NCBI GenBank assembly: GCA_022828595.1
Contig: JAKGHH010000007.1
Coordinates: 36,084,356 to 36,148,355 of the forward strand
DNA from: Nelumbo lutea
Lineage: Eukaryota > Streptophyta > Magnoliopsida > Proteales > Nelumbonaceae
Reading direction: 5' to 3'
DNA: 64,000 nucleotides
In this document: piece by piece, positions 35,800 to 48,240 of the stretch
How the letters are laid out: each line of letters starts with the position of its first letter
How positions within the stretch are numbered: the stretch's first letter is position 1
Made by a program: the position numbers and the translations under genes
The notes under the pieces: model-generated
Database searches by the model: none
What the model was told of the DNA's origin: nothing
Seen by the model: only the letters and a program-made list of their open reading frames with translations

Positions 35800-37748
35800 T
35801 GAAGGGATAGGATATCCATCACATAGACGCCCAAAGATTGCGGAATAAGGGGGCGAATTTCAAAAATTTTTCTCTCCCTTCAACTGGGAATCGTATTCCC
35901 TATTTAGAAAATCATATTTTCAATGATCATTCTTGAACCATAAACTGAACCAGATCTGAACCAAAAGGAGTAAGAAGAGATTATACTTGATACGGAGAAA
36001 CAGTATCTCCCAATGGAGCTGTTCACACCCAATGAATGATCCAAAATCTACTCCCACTGAATATGGCACAGTGCAGGATGGAGCAGAATCAGTAGTGTTC
36101 TTGCAAAAGAACTTGACCCTTCGCAAGAATCAACAGGATGGTTTGTGAATACAGCTCCAAGAACTTGACCCTTCTCCAAAAGATTGATATCAAGATCAAA
36201 GCTTGATTACTCCTGTAGAGGGTAGGAGATCAAACTGCTAGAGGCGGCGGCTGCAGGAAGGAGGCGGCAAGAGAGTATTCATAGGGTGCAGAATTCTCTC
36301 TTCTTGTGATTTCAGCTCTGAAGATAAGAATGTGTTGGTTGCATGTCTAAAGGCTGCCACCCCCTCGTTCTTTTATAATCTTAAAGAGATCAGCTCCTAA
36401 TCCCATTAGGAGTTGCTAATCTAAATCATATTTGGATTAGAAATCCCTTTAAGTGATAAATAACCCTTATCTTATCTGCAGATCAGATCAGCCATCTCCT
36501 AATCTAATTAGGAGGCTTCTAGATCTAAATCTTATTTAGATCTTGGACTCTCTAGGTGGATAGGGTCTGGGTCCAATCCTATCAGCTGATCCATCTCAGA
36601 ATTCGCCCCTTTAAATTGACTGATCAAATCAGCCCAGTTCGAAATGGGCTTAAGGCCCATTTAAGTTTATGTACTCACTTAACCTTTCAAACTGCTGCCT
36701 AGTTGGGCTTCCTTGTATGGCGTGGGACCCAAACATTGATCTACACATTAGCCACATGGGTTCGGCCCAGCCTTTATTACAAGGCCTGACCGAATACACT
36801 GTTATGGACAATGCACCCCCTGAAACCCATCTTATGGGCTCTATGAGCCCAACACTTACCCTAAGTGGTCCCTAGGCCAAGCCACCTTGTAACACCCAGG
36901 GACTATGGGCAGATGCAAGATTAGCCCATCAGGTATTATCCTCAATGTTCTTACACTTAACTTCTCAGCCCATAATGATCATACACTGCCCGACAAGAGA
37001 GGACATCTCCCTCAGCTGCAAGGAACAGTGTTGCACTCTCCGCTTATATGGATCCCGGGAATTAAAACTTTTTGCAAATCATTTCGAAACCATAATATAT
37101 ATACTTTTATATCTCATATAAAATATATTTTGCAAAACAAATCTCAACGATTGAAATCGGTTGCCGGCAATCTTGGTTTCCATCAGTGAGCATTCCGATC
37201 ATTACCTTTGTTCGATAAAGGGGTTGATCCTGTCACTATGATCACCCACTCAGATGAATTCTCAGACTGTCCCAACATACCCAGGTTTTGACCCCTGCTA
37301 AGGATCTCACTGACTGGTATATCAAAGATAGCCCAATCCGACGCCTAGTGCAGTATCATAATTGAGTCTAGGGGTCGGGTGTAACTTTTCAGTTTTGCCC
37401 ATCAATCTCCAAGGTCCAGGGCAATATTGGAAATCTGGTCCAGTTCAAAGATTCAATTAATCCTACACTGTAAGTGCCTAGGGTCTCACCCTGGCAGCTA
37501 AGACAGGCTACCTCAATCGACTTGGTGGCACAACAGTGTCAGTCTTGTTAGGATAGGTCTCCCCAGACTGATCCACTAGCCGTGAACATTCTAAACTAAC
37601 ACGAGTCTCATTAAGTGTCCAGTTTAAGGGTATTACACAGAAACATACCAAGGGAACATGAATCAAATATGCACTTTTATTCATTTACAATAAACTCATA
37701 AAGTACATCATCTTGATTGAAGCTAAGGGCATACAAAATCGTCTAACA
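35800..37748 (-). mobile_element. Solo LTR, 1949 bp
   Basis: Plus-strand ends TGAAGGGATAGG...CGTCTAACA give TG...CA borders, and GTTCC is duplicated exactly on both sides (35795-35799 and 37749-37753). It splits the L1 endonuclease, whose two halves abut these borders. No internal retroelement sequence is present, so it is a solo LTR left by recombination between two LTRs. Orientation is set by the related fragment at 13170-13268 and by the minus-strand TGTTAGACG start. The size suggests a long-LTR lineage; superfamily not determined. Confidence 0.93.
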
Positions 37749-38194
37749 GTTCCCTATGCTTCATTGTATAGGACTCTATCCAACCTTGCTTGAACATGTC
37801 GCTGAACTTCTTGGTTATTAGTCCACGTATACTTAGGGACATGAAAGTACATATCTATCAAAGGACATATGTTCATAGTCTCTTGAAAACCTTGCATCTT
37901 TTGAGAGCTTGGAGGTGTTCTCCCTTTCTTTTCTTCATTATTTAACACTGCATTGAAATCTCCAATGAGCATCTGTGGTTGTTGCATGGCTCCCATTGCT
38001 TGAATCTCCATCCAAGTTTGTCTATTTTGTCTAGGGTCAGGATGACCATAAACTACTAAAAGCAACCAATTCGATTGGGATGGATGCATGTAAATAACTA
38101 CATGAACACATCAACTAGAAACATGAGTCACATCTACTTTGATTTATCCATTCTTCCACGGGAGCCATATTCAGCTAGAAAAGCCTTGTGGATA

Positions 38195-38750
38195 GGGGTG
38201 GCCACGAGCCAAGCTTCTCACAAACTATTCGAGCTTTGGTCATGAAAAGCTCGGCTCGGCTTGATTTAAATTGAGCTTCAAGCCAAGATCGAGTCTGATA
38301 TATAGGCTCATTTGCTAATCGTACCGAGCTCGAGCCTAGTGAAGCTCGGCTCGTGAAACTCGCGAGCCAATATAATAAATAAATATTTTTTTTATTATAT
38401 GCATGCATACATCATACATATACATATACATATAAATACACAAATATATATAATAAATAATTTTCATTATATAATAATATTTTATATAATATTCTTATTT
38501 TTTATGTATAATGGTAAAAAAAATTTATAATTCTTATTTTTTGTATGTAAAATAAAAAATATATTTTTATATGTATACTTTTTATTTTTTAGAAAAAAAA
38601 CTTGGCTTGTAGTCAAGCTCGAGCTCAAATCTCTGACTTGAATCAAGCTCAAAAAAATATTTTTATATGTATACTTTTTATTGTTTAGAGAAAAAACTTG
38701 GCTTGCAGTCAAGCTCGAGCCAAGCTGAGCTCGAGCTCAAATCTCTATTA
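38195..38750. mobile_element. hAT-type element, left end only
   Basis: Starts with TAGGGGTGGCCACGAGCC, the same type of terminus as the element at 24508. It is followed by GAGCTCGAGC/GCTCGGCTC-rich sequence and, at 38590-38740, two similar copies of a TTTTTAGAAAAAAAACTTGGCTTG...CAAGCTCGAGC unit. I found no matching right terminus or 8-bp duplication. Confidence 0.45.
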
Positions 38751-38815
38751 ACACACAATCTAGCTCTGTTGCATGGTGGGAGTAGCTTCCCTTCGTTGAA
38801 ATTGTTCACTATCGG

Positions 38816-39474
38816 TAGGGGTGTTCACATTAAATGTCAAACTGACCAAACCAGCCCGACCCAACCCAAGTTGGTTAGTTTTTCAAAATCATTGGTCGGT
38901 TCAATTTGTATGAAAAAATAAACCGACAACTCAGTTCAGTTTTGGTTTTCATGTATGAAAACCAAATTCAAACTGACCCAAACTGATCTTATATTTTTAA
39001 GTAATTAATGATTAGTCCCCACCCTATATGTTAAATGTTGATATATTTTATTTGTGTTTTGTTTGACTTTAAAAAATTGGTTATTTATGATAAACACATA
39101 AAATGTAAAACCAATACAAATATAATACAATAGTACAATATTTAATTATGTTTTGTATAAATTTAAATATATATATTGACAAAAAAAAATCTGTTCTGCA
39201 TAAAAAATAATCAATTTAAATATATATTTTTGTTTTGCATAAAAACTAAAAAAAAAAGAACTAAAATATAAATAGATGTTTAGATATAGATATTCTAGTT
39301 TAAAATACATATAAAAACTGACTAAACCGATAAACCAACCCTTCATGTGTTGGGTCAATTTTGCTTAAGGGTCAGTCGGTTTCGGTTTAGTCAATGAGTA
39401 AACCGACTAGGTCGGGTCAGTTGAAAAAAATAAGTCAAACCGATCCAACTCGACCCATGAACACCCTTCCCTTA
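38816..39474. mobile_element. hAT-type non-autonomous element
   Basis: Left TAGGGGTGTTCACATT faces right TGAACACCCTTCCCTTA, with a perfect 8-bp duplication ACTATCGG (38808-38815 and 39475-39482). Of the 659 bp, the ends are rich in CAAACTGACC and GGTCAGTCGGTTTCGG, and the centre is AT-rich. The right terminus has a few extra bases between the conserved repeat and the border. Confidence 0.9.
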
Positions 39475-39482
39475 ACTATCGG

Positions 39483-42000
39483 ATTCAGGATATTGTAAAT
39501 GCGAGTGATCACCCTCGGTTGGATATTCAAGCAGCTTTTGATGTGCATTGTCATCATTGTTGTGTTCTTGTGAGGCTGGATAACGAATAGATCCATTTGA
39601 GTGATCGAGTGGATTGATAGGGTTAGGGACTTCAATCAATTATTATGCCAACTGAGATTTAAGAGCCTCAAGGGGGAGGGCCACTTAAATCTAATGGTGG
39701 CTTCACCTGTTCGTTTTGCCCATGATATCTTTAAGCGATTTTCTTTTACTAGAGTTAAAATCAAAACAAAACTTTTGGTTCGTAACTTCCCATCTCCAAG
39801 CAAAATCCTATTGGAGACCAACTCTTTTGGGGATTTTCCAGCTCTCAAAAGTTCAAATAGAACTTTTTTCAAGTGATTCTTCATCTACTCTAAGAAAGAA
39901 TGTCCATTGGTTCATCGGGTTTGATGTTCTTTCTCTTGTTTTTTTCATCCTTTTGTTCCACCAGGTTTGATTTCTTTTCTTGTTTTATTCATCCATTAGT
40001 TCTTCATCTACTTTGCTAATGCCATATTTGATTTTTTTTTGTTGTTTAATTTATCTTTTTGATTTTTTATTAGAACATCTTATTCAAGATTTGTATATTT
40101 AAACTGGTACAAGTGAAATTTGGTCATATAAAACAGAAATGTGCAAATATCTTTCTTGGAGACTAACATTTATGATTACAATTCCACTAATTAATTAATT
40201 AATTAATAAATAATAAATGTTCAAAGAAGAGCACACAACTAGATCTGAGTTCCACTTTTTTCCAATGCTTTTGAATTGCCGTTGACCAAGAAAGTCGGAC
40301 CGTTTAGCCTAGGAACCATCCAAGAAACTAGTTCCGTTTTACCCTAAACCTGGTCCTTGGCCAAAAACTAATGAATTGGTTAGCGACCCACTGACCCGAG
40401 TGGTTAAACCATCAACCTGTTCAAAGGTGTTATCCATTTTTATTTTAATTTTTTTTTTAAGTTAGAACGGGTTGTTCATTCAAACCAAACAATCGAATCA
40501 TCAACTTGGAAACTGGTATCTAAAATGATTCTAGTTCCAAGCTGGTTTTTAAAACCTTGCTTTTTTTCTCTTGTTTACTTTTGCTTGGTACATAGGCTTT
40601 TTTTTTTCTTATTTATTTTGTCTTGTATGTGGTAGCAAGGTTCAAAAATTTGATACGTATTGGGCCATATCGACCGATATATATCATATTGGGGGCTTCT
40701 TGATACGCTCCTATAGCTATATCGATATTTTGAACCTTGGTGTGTCTTATCAAATTTTGTTAGATGTTTTTTTTTTCCTTTTGATTGATAAGAATTCATT
40801 ACAACTAAGACCTACTAGAACTCATACTGTTACAACCTACACCATATAGTCTAGAGCCACCATAGCCATACATCTCCTCTCACATTATTTAAACAATTTC
40901 CATAAGAAGATGATCAAAGCATTTTAACCATTCAAAAGTTCCTATAGTTTTTTACCAAAAAGAAAGTTTCAAACTTTGCTATCATTTTGAATTCAAACAT
41001 ATCTTGAAATCTACAATTGCGGTCATTTTCAATGCAAATACACAAATGTATTATCATCAACTTCCGAAGCTGAACCAAAGTGCATATATGCATTGAACTG
41101 ACATTTGCACTCTTCCCAAAGGGAGCCTTATTAGCATTTATACATTGAAGATTTAGCTATAAAGAATTTAGGACTAGAACGGCTTTGCTGATAATAGTTA
41201 GCCTTGATGTAATTTTTACACATATACGAACACTCAAAACATGTATTTACATGGCCACCAAATAAAGTTACAAAATTATTTTTACACGAACATTCAGAGA
41301 ATGTATCAAGTAATCATAATTTATAAGCATGTACCTACTATGGTTTAACAACCCCCTTCCCATGGTTTCTTTATTATTATAATTATTTTTTCTTAACTAT
41401 TATTCCCTCTTTATGCCATTGTATTTGGTTTCAATTATTCCAAAAGACTTTGAAAATACATTAAAGATATTATACTTTCTCTTTCTCTCTCTCTAGAATG
41501 TTTTTATTTGATTAATTGAAAATAAGAAAAATAAAAGGTCGAGAACAAGTTCTTAAGAAAATTTATGTTTCAACATGCAGTGTTTACCATTTATATTTTA
41601 AATTATCATTTTGCTTTTAATAATGCTATTGCCCACAAGAAAAATATTAATCAAACAAGACAGCATGAATTGAAATTCTAGAGATAAAAAATATGGAGAA
41701 GAAAACTAAAAATTAAAAGGAAATGCATCTGATAAAAATCACTTGGGATTTTCAACATGTCAAGAGCATTGTGAGTTTTGCTCAGAGATTGGATTGGAAA
41801 GTTACGAAGTGAAGTTTGTGAGCTTTGGTCGGAGATTGGGAAGTCACAAGGTGAAGTTATAACAGTAGGCAAAACTAATGGGTTGGTGAGGCCACCATTA
41901 GCCTTTTAAGCAGGTTTTCAAAATTGGACCAGATCGAAAAAATTGAGAACCAATCAGGTGACCGGTTCCATTTTTTCACAAAACCAGAATGTGAAAATGT
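39483..42000. other. No certain gene; unassigned sequence
   Basis: The flanks of the hAT-type element join at ACTATCGG to sequence whose frames include IVNASDHPRLDIQAAFDVHCHHC (39490-39560), with broken frames continuing to about 39960. It looks like an old coding relic of unknown family. Beyond 40000 the sequence is AT-rich with a few GGTTTTTAAAACC-type inverted words (40300-40560, 41910-41995). No gene supported. Confidence 0.4.
40636..40739. mobile_element. Short inverted-repeat element (104 bp)
   Basis: CAAGGTTCAAAAATTTGATACG at the left is complementary to CGATATTTTGAACCTTG at the right, with GATACGTATTGG and ATATCGACCGATAT between. A related GATACGTATCG stretch occurs at about 2850. 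No target duplication is clear, so it is a MITE-like hairpin of uncertain class. Confidence 0.5.
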
Positions 42001-42279
42001 GGTACAAAAAAGCTACAATGAAGTTCAAACCAATAAATAAATAAAGGAAAGAAGAGAGAATAGAGAAGGGATAAAACTGTTGATTTATTTCAGAGAAGGA
42101 TTAGACTTCATAATCCTCTCTAAGAAGTTGACCCACTTTTATATTAATAATAAAATAATGTTGAGTTATAAATATGCCCCTATTTATGGTAAATAGTGGA
42201 CAAGTGTGTCCAAAACATAACATAAAATGACTTCCCTATCCTTCCACCCAATACACCTAAAAAGACTATTCTTTTAACA
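42001..42279 (-). mobile_element. 3' LTR region of the antisense copia relic
   Basis: On the minus strand an LTR start TGTTAAAAGAATAGTC follows directly after a purine tract (complement of TTCCCCCTCAA, 42280-42290), which is the usual copia polypurine tract. The other end of the LTR was not located with certainty (a TGTGGTACAAAA near 41999 is possible). No primer binding site is expected here. Confidence 0.55.
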
Positions 42280-43458
42280 TTCCCCCTCAAACTGGTGTGT
42301 ATATATCATATCGACCCAACTTGTTAGTGATGAAATTAATATGAGGATGATTTAGCACCTTGGTCCATAAATCATCTAATTAATCCCATGTCTTCATAAA
42401 TGGTGTGCTAACATCACCACTTTGAATCCATTCTCTAATGAAGTGGTAGTGTACCTCATGTTATTCTCTCATGAAAAACTGGATTTGATGTAATATGAAT
42501 GGTAGCCTAATTATCCTAGTGCAATTGCATAGGAGTCTTGACTAGAATTCCAATTTCTTGAAGAGGATTCTTAAGCCACACTAATTTTCCTGTTGCTTGC
42601 ATGACTCATGACTCTATATTCAGTTTCTACACTTGATTTAACTACAACATTTTGCTTTTTGCTCTTCCAAAAAATAAGATTTTCACCTAAAAACATACAA
42701 TATCCTATTGTTGACCTCCAATCCACTGGTGATTAAACCCAACCAACATCTATGAGCCAAGACATAGTCAAATGATCGTAATCTCTATAGATGTTTCCCA
42801 TACTTGGTGATCCCTTAAGGTACTTCATGATTCTGTACACAACTTCAAGATGTGGGATATGTGGAGAGCTCATAAATTAACTTACAACACTCATTGCAAA
42901 ATAGATGTCTAGATGGGTGATAGTCAAGTAATTCAGCTTCCCTACAAGTTCCCTGTGTTGCTAGGGATCATCAACTATTTCTCCCAAATTTGAAACAAGC
43001 TTAGTATTGGGATCCATGGGTGTAGCAACTAGTTTACATCCTATCATGTTGTCTTTTCAAGTCCTATATATACTTATGCTCTGATAAAGAGATTTGTTTG
43101 ATTGATCACATCACTTATATGCCAAGAAAATATTGCAATTTGCCAAGGATCTTTAGTATGAAATTTCTATTGTAGAAAGTGCTTTAATTCACTAATGCCT
43201 TAAGAGTCACTCAATCCCTATGACAAAAATATCGTCTACATAGACAATAAGGATAATAATACCACCATCACAGGTCTTGTTAAACATAGAATAATCACTT
43301 ATATCTGTGTAGGCCAAACTCCAAAACTACTTCACTAAATTTGGCAAACCAAGCATGTGGAGACTATTTTAGGCCATACAATGCCTTTTTTAACCTAAAA
43401 ACCATACCATATACTTTCCTTGAGCAACAAACCTAGGTGGTTGATTAATGTACAATTT

Positions 43459-45194
43459 TTTTAACCCCAAAATTTACTCCCAGTGGAGGGGTGGCCACCG
43501 CAAATTTATTAGTATGCAAGAAAAAAAAACTCAGGGGGGGGGGGACTTAAGGCCTTACCCCTCAAAATCTATACAATGGAAACCTGGTTCATATATAACA
43601 TTAGATGTCAGGGAAACCTAAAGTCAACAAATTCTTAGAAAAGGAAGCCCAAGACCATCTACACTAGCCAAATTCTATATGTGGGAAGGAAGATTATATA
43701 TGCAATCATAAACAATTTTCTGTGAAGCTTAAACAACCAAGCCTTGCAAGAGCATCCGTTGGTTGATTAGCTTCTCTATAGATATGTATACAAAAGAAAT
43801 CCAAACTACTCCTAAGCTCCTGTACTTGTAAAAACCAAAATCAAAGCTTCCAAGGTGTTGTATAAACTCTGTTGAGAATATCAACTAGATTTTGGAATCC
43901 GACTCAACCATAATCCTATTTACTCCTAAAGCAACTACAAGGTGTAGACCATCCACTAGAGTCAGAGCTTCTACAACCAAATTAGTTTCAAGGCCATAGG
44001 TGCTAGAGAAAGCACAAACAAATCCATTCCCCCCATTTCTAATAATACCACCTCCCCTACGGGGTTGAGATTACCTCTGGACGCTCCATTGGCATTAAGT
44101 TTCATATAGCCCTCCGGCGCAACCATCAAACAAACCACTTTGACATTCCTTTCTCTGATCGGTTGAATCCATAACCCTAGTCCTTGAAAGGAGATCTATT
44201 GGTTGTAATTCACCTTATGGGTCAAATTCAGCGAGAACACCTTATGTAAGCATCTCGCTACTACCCAAATCACCATTTTTGAGCATTGTAGGTACATAGT
44301 AGTCACTTAGACAATCATAGTACAGGCATGCTAAACCAATCCAACACGAATGTCTGTGATGAATCCATAATTCATCGCAAACCCGCAATGAAGTCATGAC
44401 CTAAAATATGTTGCGATGAACTTTATACCTATGTGAACTTGCAATGAGATTAAAACCATTGCACAAAAACTCATCGCAGATCAAAATTAATCAAAAGAAA
44501 CATGTGCATCATTAAACAATGTGTGACATGACACCTTGTGGGTCTAATGAGGATGTGTGAGCTAAATAGTGGCATTACCCGTGCCACGTCGGTTTAAAAG
44601 GGTCATGAAAGGAAGTAGCACATGTGTATTATGAGAACCCTTAGATGAAAGGAAAGTTCGTCCTTAAGATATCTCATGAGACACATGGCGAAACCTTAGT
44701 AATGCTCCCTAGAAATCAACACCGAATCCAAGATTCCCTTTCCTAATGGGAATCAAACACTTTTGGCTCACTCCTTTCGGGACCTCAGGATCTCTCCCTA
44801 TAAAGATGGGTCCAACTCATAACGAAGGAATCAATTCTACCACCTCATTTGCCCTAGCCTTTAGCCTACCTCTTGCACTCAGCTTTCTTTTGTCCTTCAA
44901 GGAGACCCTTGTACGTAGCCTAACCACCTCACTCACAAGCATTTGAATTTATTTTCCATCTTATGCCTATTCCTCTCCTTCCAAATCTCCTAAATAGCAA
45001 AGCAAACTATCAGTTCCACCACAACAGCCCATTGGTTCCTAACTGATGTTGTTAAAAACTAGCAAGAAAGAAGTTCCTTAATACCCTCATTCCCCCTAAA
45101 AGGTAAACCTAAGATTTTGCTGAAGAAGAGCCACACTTTCCAAGCTAAACAACCATGCACCGACACATGATTGGTGTCCTCTTCGAAGGGTGGC
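43459..45194 (-). mobile_element. 5'-truncated L1 LINE inserted in the copia relic
   Basis: Flanked by a perfect 13-bp target duplication TAATGTACAATTT (43446-43458 and 45195-45207). Next to the left copy is a short T run, the poly-A end of a minus-strand insert. Minus-strand remnants: DTNHVSVHGCLAWKVWLFF (zinc-binding end of RT), EIWKERNRHKMENK, then RNase H (VVEALTLVDGLHLVVALGVNRIMVESDS; EANQPTDALARLG). Only the last 1.74 kb of an L1 was copied. It split the copia RT reading between LYI and the following segment. Confidence 0.92.
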
Positions 45195-46465
45195 TAATGT
45201 ACAATTTATCCTTAAGATCACCATGTAATAAAACATTCTTAACATCTAACTAATACAAGGGCCAATGATTAGTCACAACCAAGGAAATAATCACATAGAT
45301 AGTGGTGATCTTAGCAACTTGAGAAAAATTTTCATCAAAATCAATATTGTAAGTCTAAGTAAATCCTTTAGCAACCAAATAAGCTTTAAGTCTCTATATT
45401 GTACCATCATGGTTGAATTTCACTGCATATGCACATCTACACCCCATAGGTTGCTTACCAGAAAGGAAAGGAACTAAAACCCATGCGTCATTTTGATGGA
45501 GTGCCAACATTTCTTCTTCTATAGTTGTCCTCTTAGGAATGGATGCTACAAAAAGAGATGTAACAAATGCAAGGGAAGAAGGTGACGATGATTCATAAGA
45601 AACAAAGTGACTAATAGAGTGTGTTATACAAGAACACTTACCTTTTGGATGGGCAATGTGTAAATCAAGGTCTAAAGTTGACTGCACAACTAGAGTAACA
45701 ATAGTAGTAGTAGTAGTGGGGGCAATAGGACCTACTCTCTAATAAATCTTTGGCACATTCATCTAGATAAGGTGGGCCTGTGTATCTTTTAGCAGATGTT
45801 GGTTTTTAGCGATCAGCCACACCATTCTATTGTGGTGTATCAACACAAGAAGTTTGATGTACGATTTCATGCTCACTGTAAAATTCAATAAATGGTGAAG
45901 ACATGTATTCTTTAGCATTGTTAGATTGCATAACACAAATTGTAGAGCTAAACTCCGCTTTTATTTCCATATGGAAAATTTTGAATACGGAAAATAATTC
46001 GGACCTCTCCTTTAACAAATATAACTAGGTAACTTTTGAAAAATCATCAACAAAAGTAACGACGTACTTGAACCCCAATTAAGACACTATAGGACACATA
46101 CCCCAAACATTTGAATGAATTAACTAAAAAGCTTTAAACATAAGACTTGTTGTTCAAGGAGAAAAAAAACCTGATGATGGTTGCTAAGTTGGCATGCATC
46201 GCACACAAAACTAGTGTCAGATGGACGCAAAGGAACCATGACACAAAGACTCTGTAATGAAGGATGACCTAGGTCCTTAGTCACCTCACAAATAGTAAAG
46301 ACCGCGAGATTCAACTCCTCCACCAATTTGCCTCTTTGTCTTTAAGTTCTAAAACACATAATGAGAATGAAAAAAGGTAACATAACAATTTAGTGATTTT
46401 TAAGCTTACTCACAGACATAAGGTTAAAAGTAAAATGAGGAACATAAAGAACACATGATAAAGAC

Positions 46466-46994
46466 TAGGGGTGTTCACAGTCCGATTTGGTGAATATCTC
46501 AAACCAAAACCAAACTGTTTTATTGTAGAAACCAAAGTGTTTTTATTACAATTTGGTGCGGTTTTTAATATGGTTTAGGGACTTTGGACCCTTTTATGAT
46601 TTACTTGGGCTGGTATTGAGCAAAAAAAAAATAATAATTAACTAAAAGGGGCTAAGGCATCAAAGAGAAGAGAAGAGGAGAGAGAGAGAGAGAGATTAAT
46701 TCAATTGTTAATTAAAAGTTAAAATTAAAAATTAAAATTAGAATTAGAAGTCTTTATTCTTTAATCTTTATTATCATTTTATAAAATAAATACTTTTATT
46801 ATATATTTATAATTTAAAGCCTAAAATATTCGATATTTTATTATTTGTATAATTATATTATATTAATACGGCTTACGTAAACCATCATATTTTTAAAACT
46901 TTGAAACTGAACCAAATCATTTTTTATTACTGATTGAACCAAACTACAAATTTGGTTTGGTTTTATGGTTTGAATCGTATTATGAACACCTCTA
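46466..46994. mobile_element. hAT-type MITE inserted in the copia relic
   Basis: TAGGGGTGTTCA and TGAACACCTCTA are 12-bp inverted repeats with one mismatch. A perfect 8-bp target duplication ATAAAGAC lies at 46458-46465 and 46995-47002. The interior (529 bp) has CCAAAACCAAACTG near the left, GGTTTGGTTTTATGG near the right, a GA microsatellite and an AT-rich core. No transposase. It sits between the copia protease and integrase pieces. Confidence 0.95.
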
Positions 46995-48240
46995 ATAAAG
47001 ACAATTGGAATGTTGGGTTCACATGTCCTATGCTAGATAATGGAGATTTATATCCATTACCAAGAGTAACATGTTAGACAAGAGATGCCAAAAGGATTTA
47101 ATTGAGAAAAGGTAGATGAAGTACCTAAATGTGATTATTAATAGCTCTTGAGTCAATAACCAATGGAGATGGTGATGACATGTAGAGCCAATACTTGATG
47201 CCTGGGCAAGATTAGTAGTGGAGGAAGATGAGACTATAGCCAACCAATTATATCTTCCCATCCGGTTGATTGTTTGTAGCAACTGTTTATGATTGGGACT
47301 GTGATACATCACCTAGATAGGTAACTTGGTTGGCAAAACTTCCTGGTTTTTTTTTTTCAATATATGACAATAATCCATAGTATGTCCCTTACGATGATAA
47401 TGTACACAAAAAAAAAAAAAAAACTCAATACAGATCTCTTCTTTAGCCAACGGTGTGTCCTTCCAACCCACAATGAGTACAAAATCTAGTATTACCATTC
47501 TTGCCTCGTCCATGACCACCATAGACATCATCATCTTTACCACCTGAAACTCTAGGAGGACCATGACCACCACTTACACAGCCTTCTCCATAAGTACCAC
47601 AACCCCGTCCATTACTTCCAGATACAACTAATGCTGCTCTATTAGATGTTTGGATGGGTTCAAATAATTTGGCCCTCTGTAGTCGGGAAAACACATCCTC
47701 CATGTTAGGTAGTTATGGATTGCCTAATATCTGGGCTCTCATTGATTTGTATTTAGGTTTAATTCTTGAAAGAAATTTAGCCTTATACAACTCTTTTCTT
47801 TGCTTTTCCACAACAGTTACATAGTTGTTAATAGGATGGTATATATTAAGCTCCTCACAAATGCTCACCATATCCGAGTAATAATCTTCAAGGGACTTAT
47901 CTCCCTATTGTAAGTTCAAGAATGATAGAAAAATCTGATAAATTCTAGTAATATTATTACTCCCAGAATACATCCTCTTTACCTATTTTCAAATCTACTT
48001 TGACGTATGAAGAAATATAAAAGTACTACCAATTTTTATCTCCATAGAGTTTAACAACCATTTTTTAATTTGTGCTTCTTCTTGTAACCACTTCGAGTAC
48101 TTAGAATTATCAGCTCCGGGTTATTTATTAGTGAGGTATTTTAATTTTCCAATAATTGTAAGGGAAACTTCAATTGATTTTTCCCAAACAACATAGTTTC
48201 CAATTCCATTCAGCTATAATTGAAAGTACAATAATTATTT

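Larger units (their letters stand above)
33600..38190 (-). pseudogene. L1-type LINE relic, split by four insertions and lacking most of RT
   Basis: Minus-strand ORF2 pieces in order: endonuclease 38150-37754 (HPSQSNWLLLVVYGHPDP, LIGDFNAVLN, RLDRVLYNEA) and its end at 35790-35716 (LHLPRVLFDHYSILLD, an SDH-type endonuclease motif with Phe for Ser); linker 35330-35100 (KPFRIKHTWF ... IWTSEVFGNIFIKKDR); further linker 34426-34204 (KSRIQWIKEGNLNTCFFH, DPQQIKNIVTNHFQELYT); then RNase H-like sequence at about 34030-33830 (LVAYIGVSHNNMAKLWAIQEAL ... GFINLIVES). The RT domain with its YADD-type site is missing. Each gap between the first four pieces is filled by a separately recognisable element: 35800-37748, 35333-35715, 34427-35009; 34094-34203 separates the linker from RNase H. 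Confidence 0.85.
42280..48240 (-). pseudogene. Ty1/copia element relic (gag-pol), with nested insertions
   Basis: Minus-strand gag-pol pieces in order: gag from about 48240 (NYVVWEKSIEVSLTIIGKL, YSKWLQEEAQIKKWLLNSM, LPNMEDVFSRLQRAK); zinc knuckle FCTHCGLEGHT (47500-47455); protease near 47160 (PLVIDSRAINNHI, with Arg for Gly in the DSGA motif); integrase around 46330-45780 (KEYMSSPFIEFYSEHEIVHQTSCVDTPQ); start of RT near 45520 (NDAWVLVPF); RT NVLLHGDLKDKLYI (about 45230) continuing across a LINE insertion with FRLKKALYGLK (about 43390); RNase H down to about 42500. Numerous stops and frameshifts; dead. A 5' LTR is not visible beyond 48240. Confidence 0.88.
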
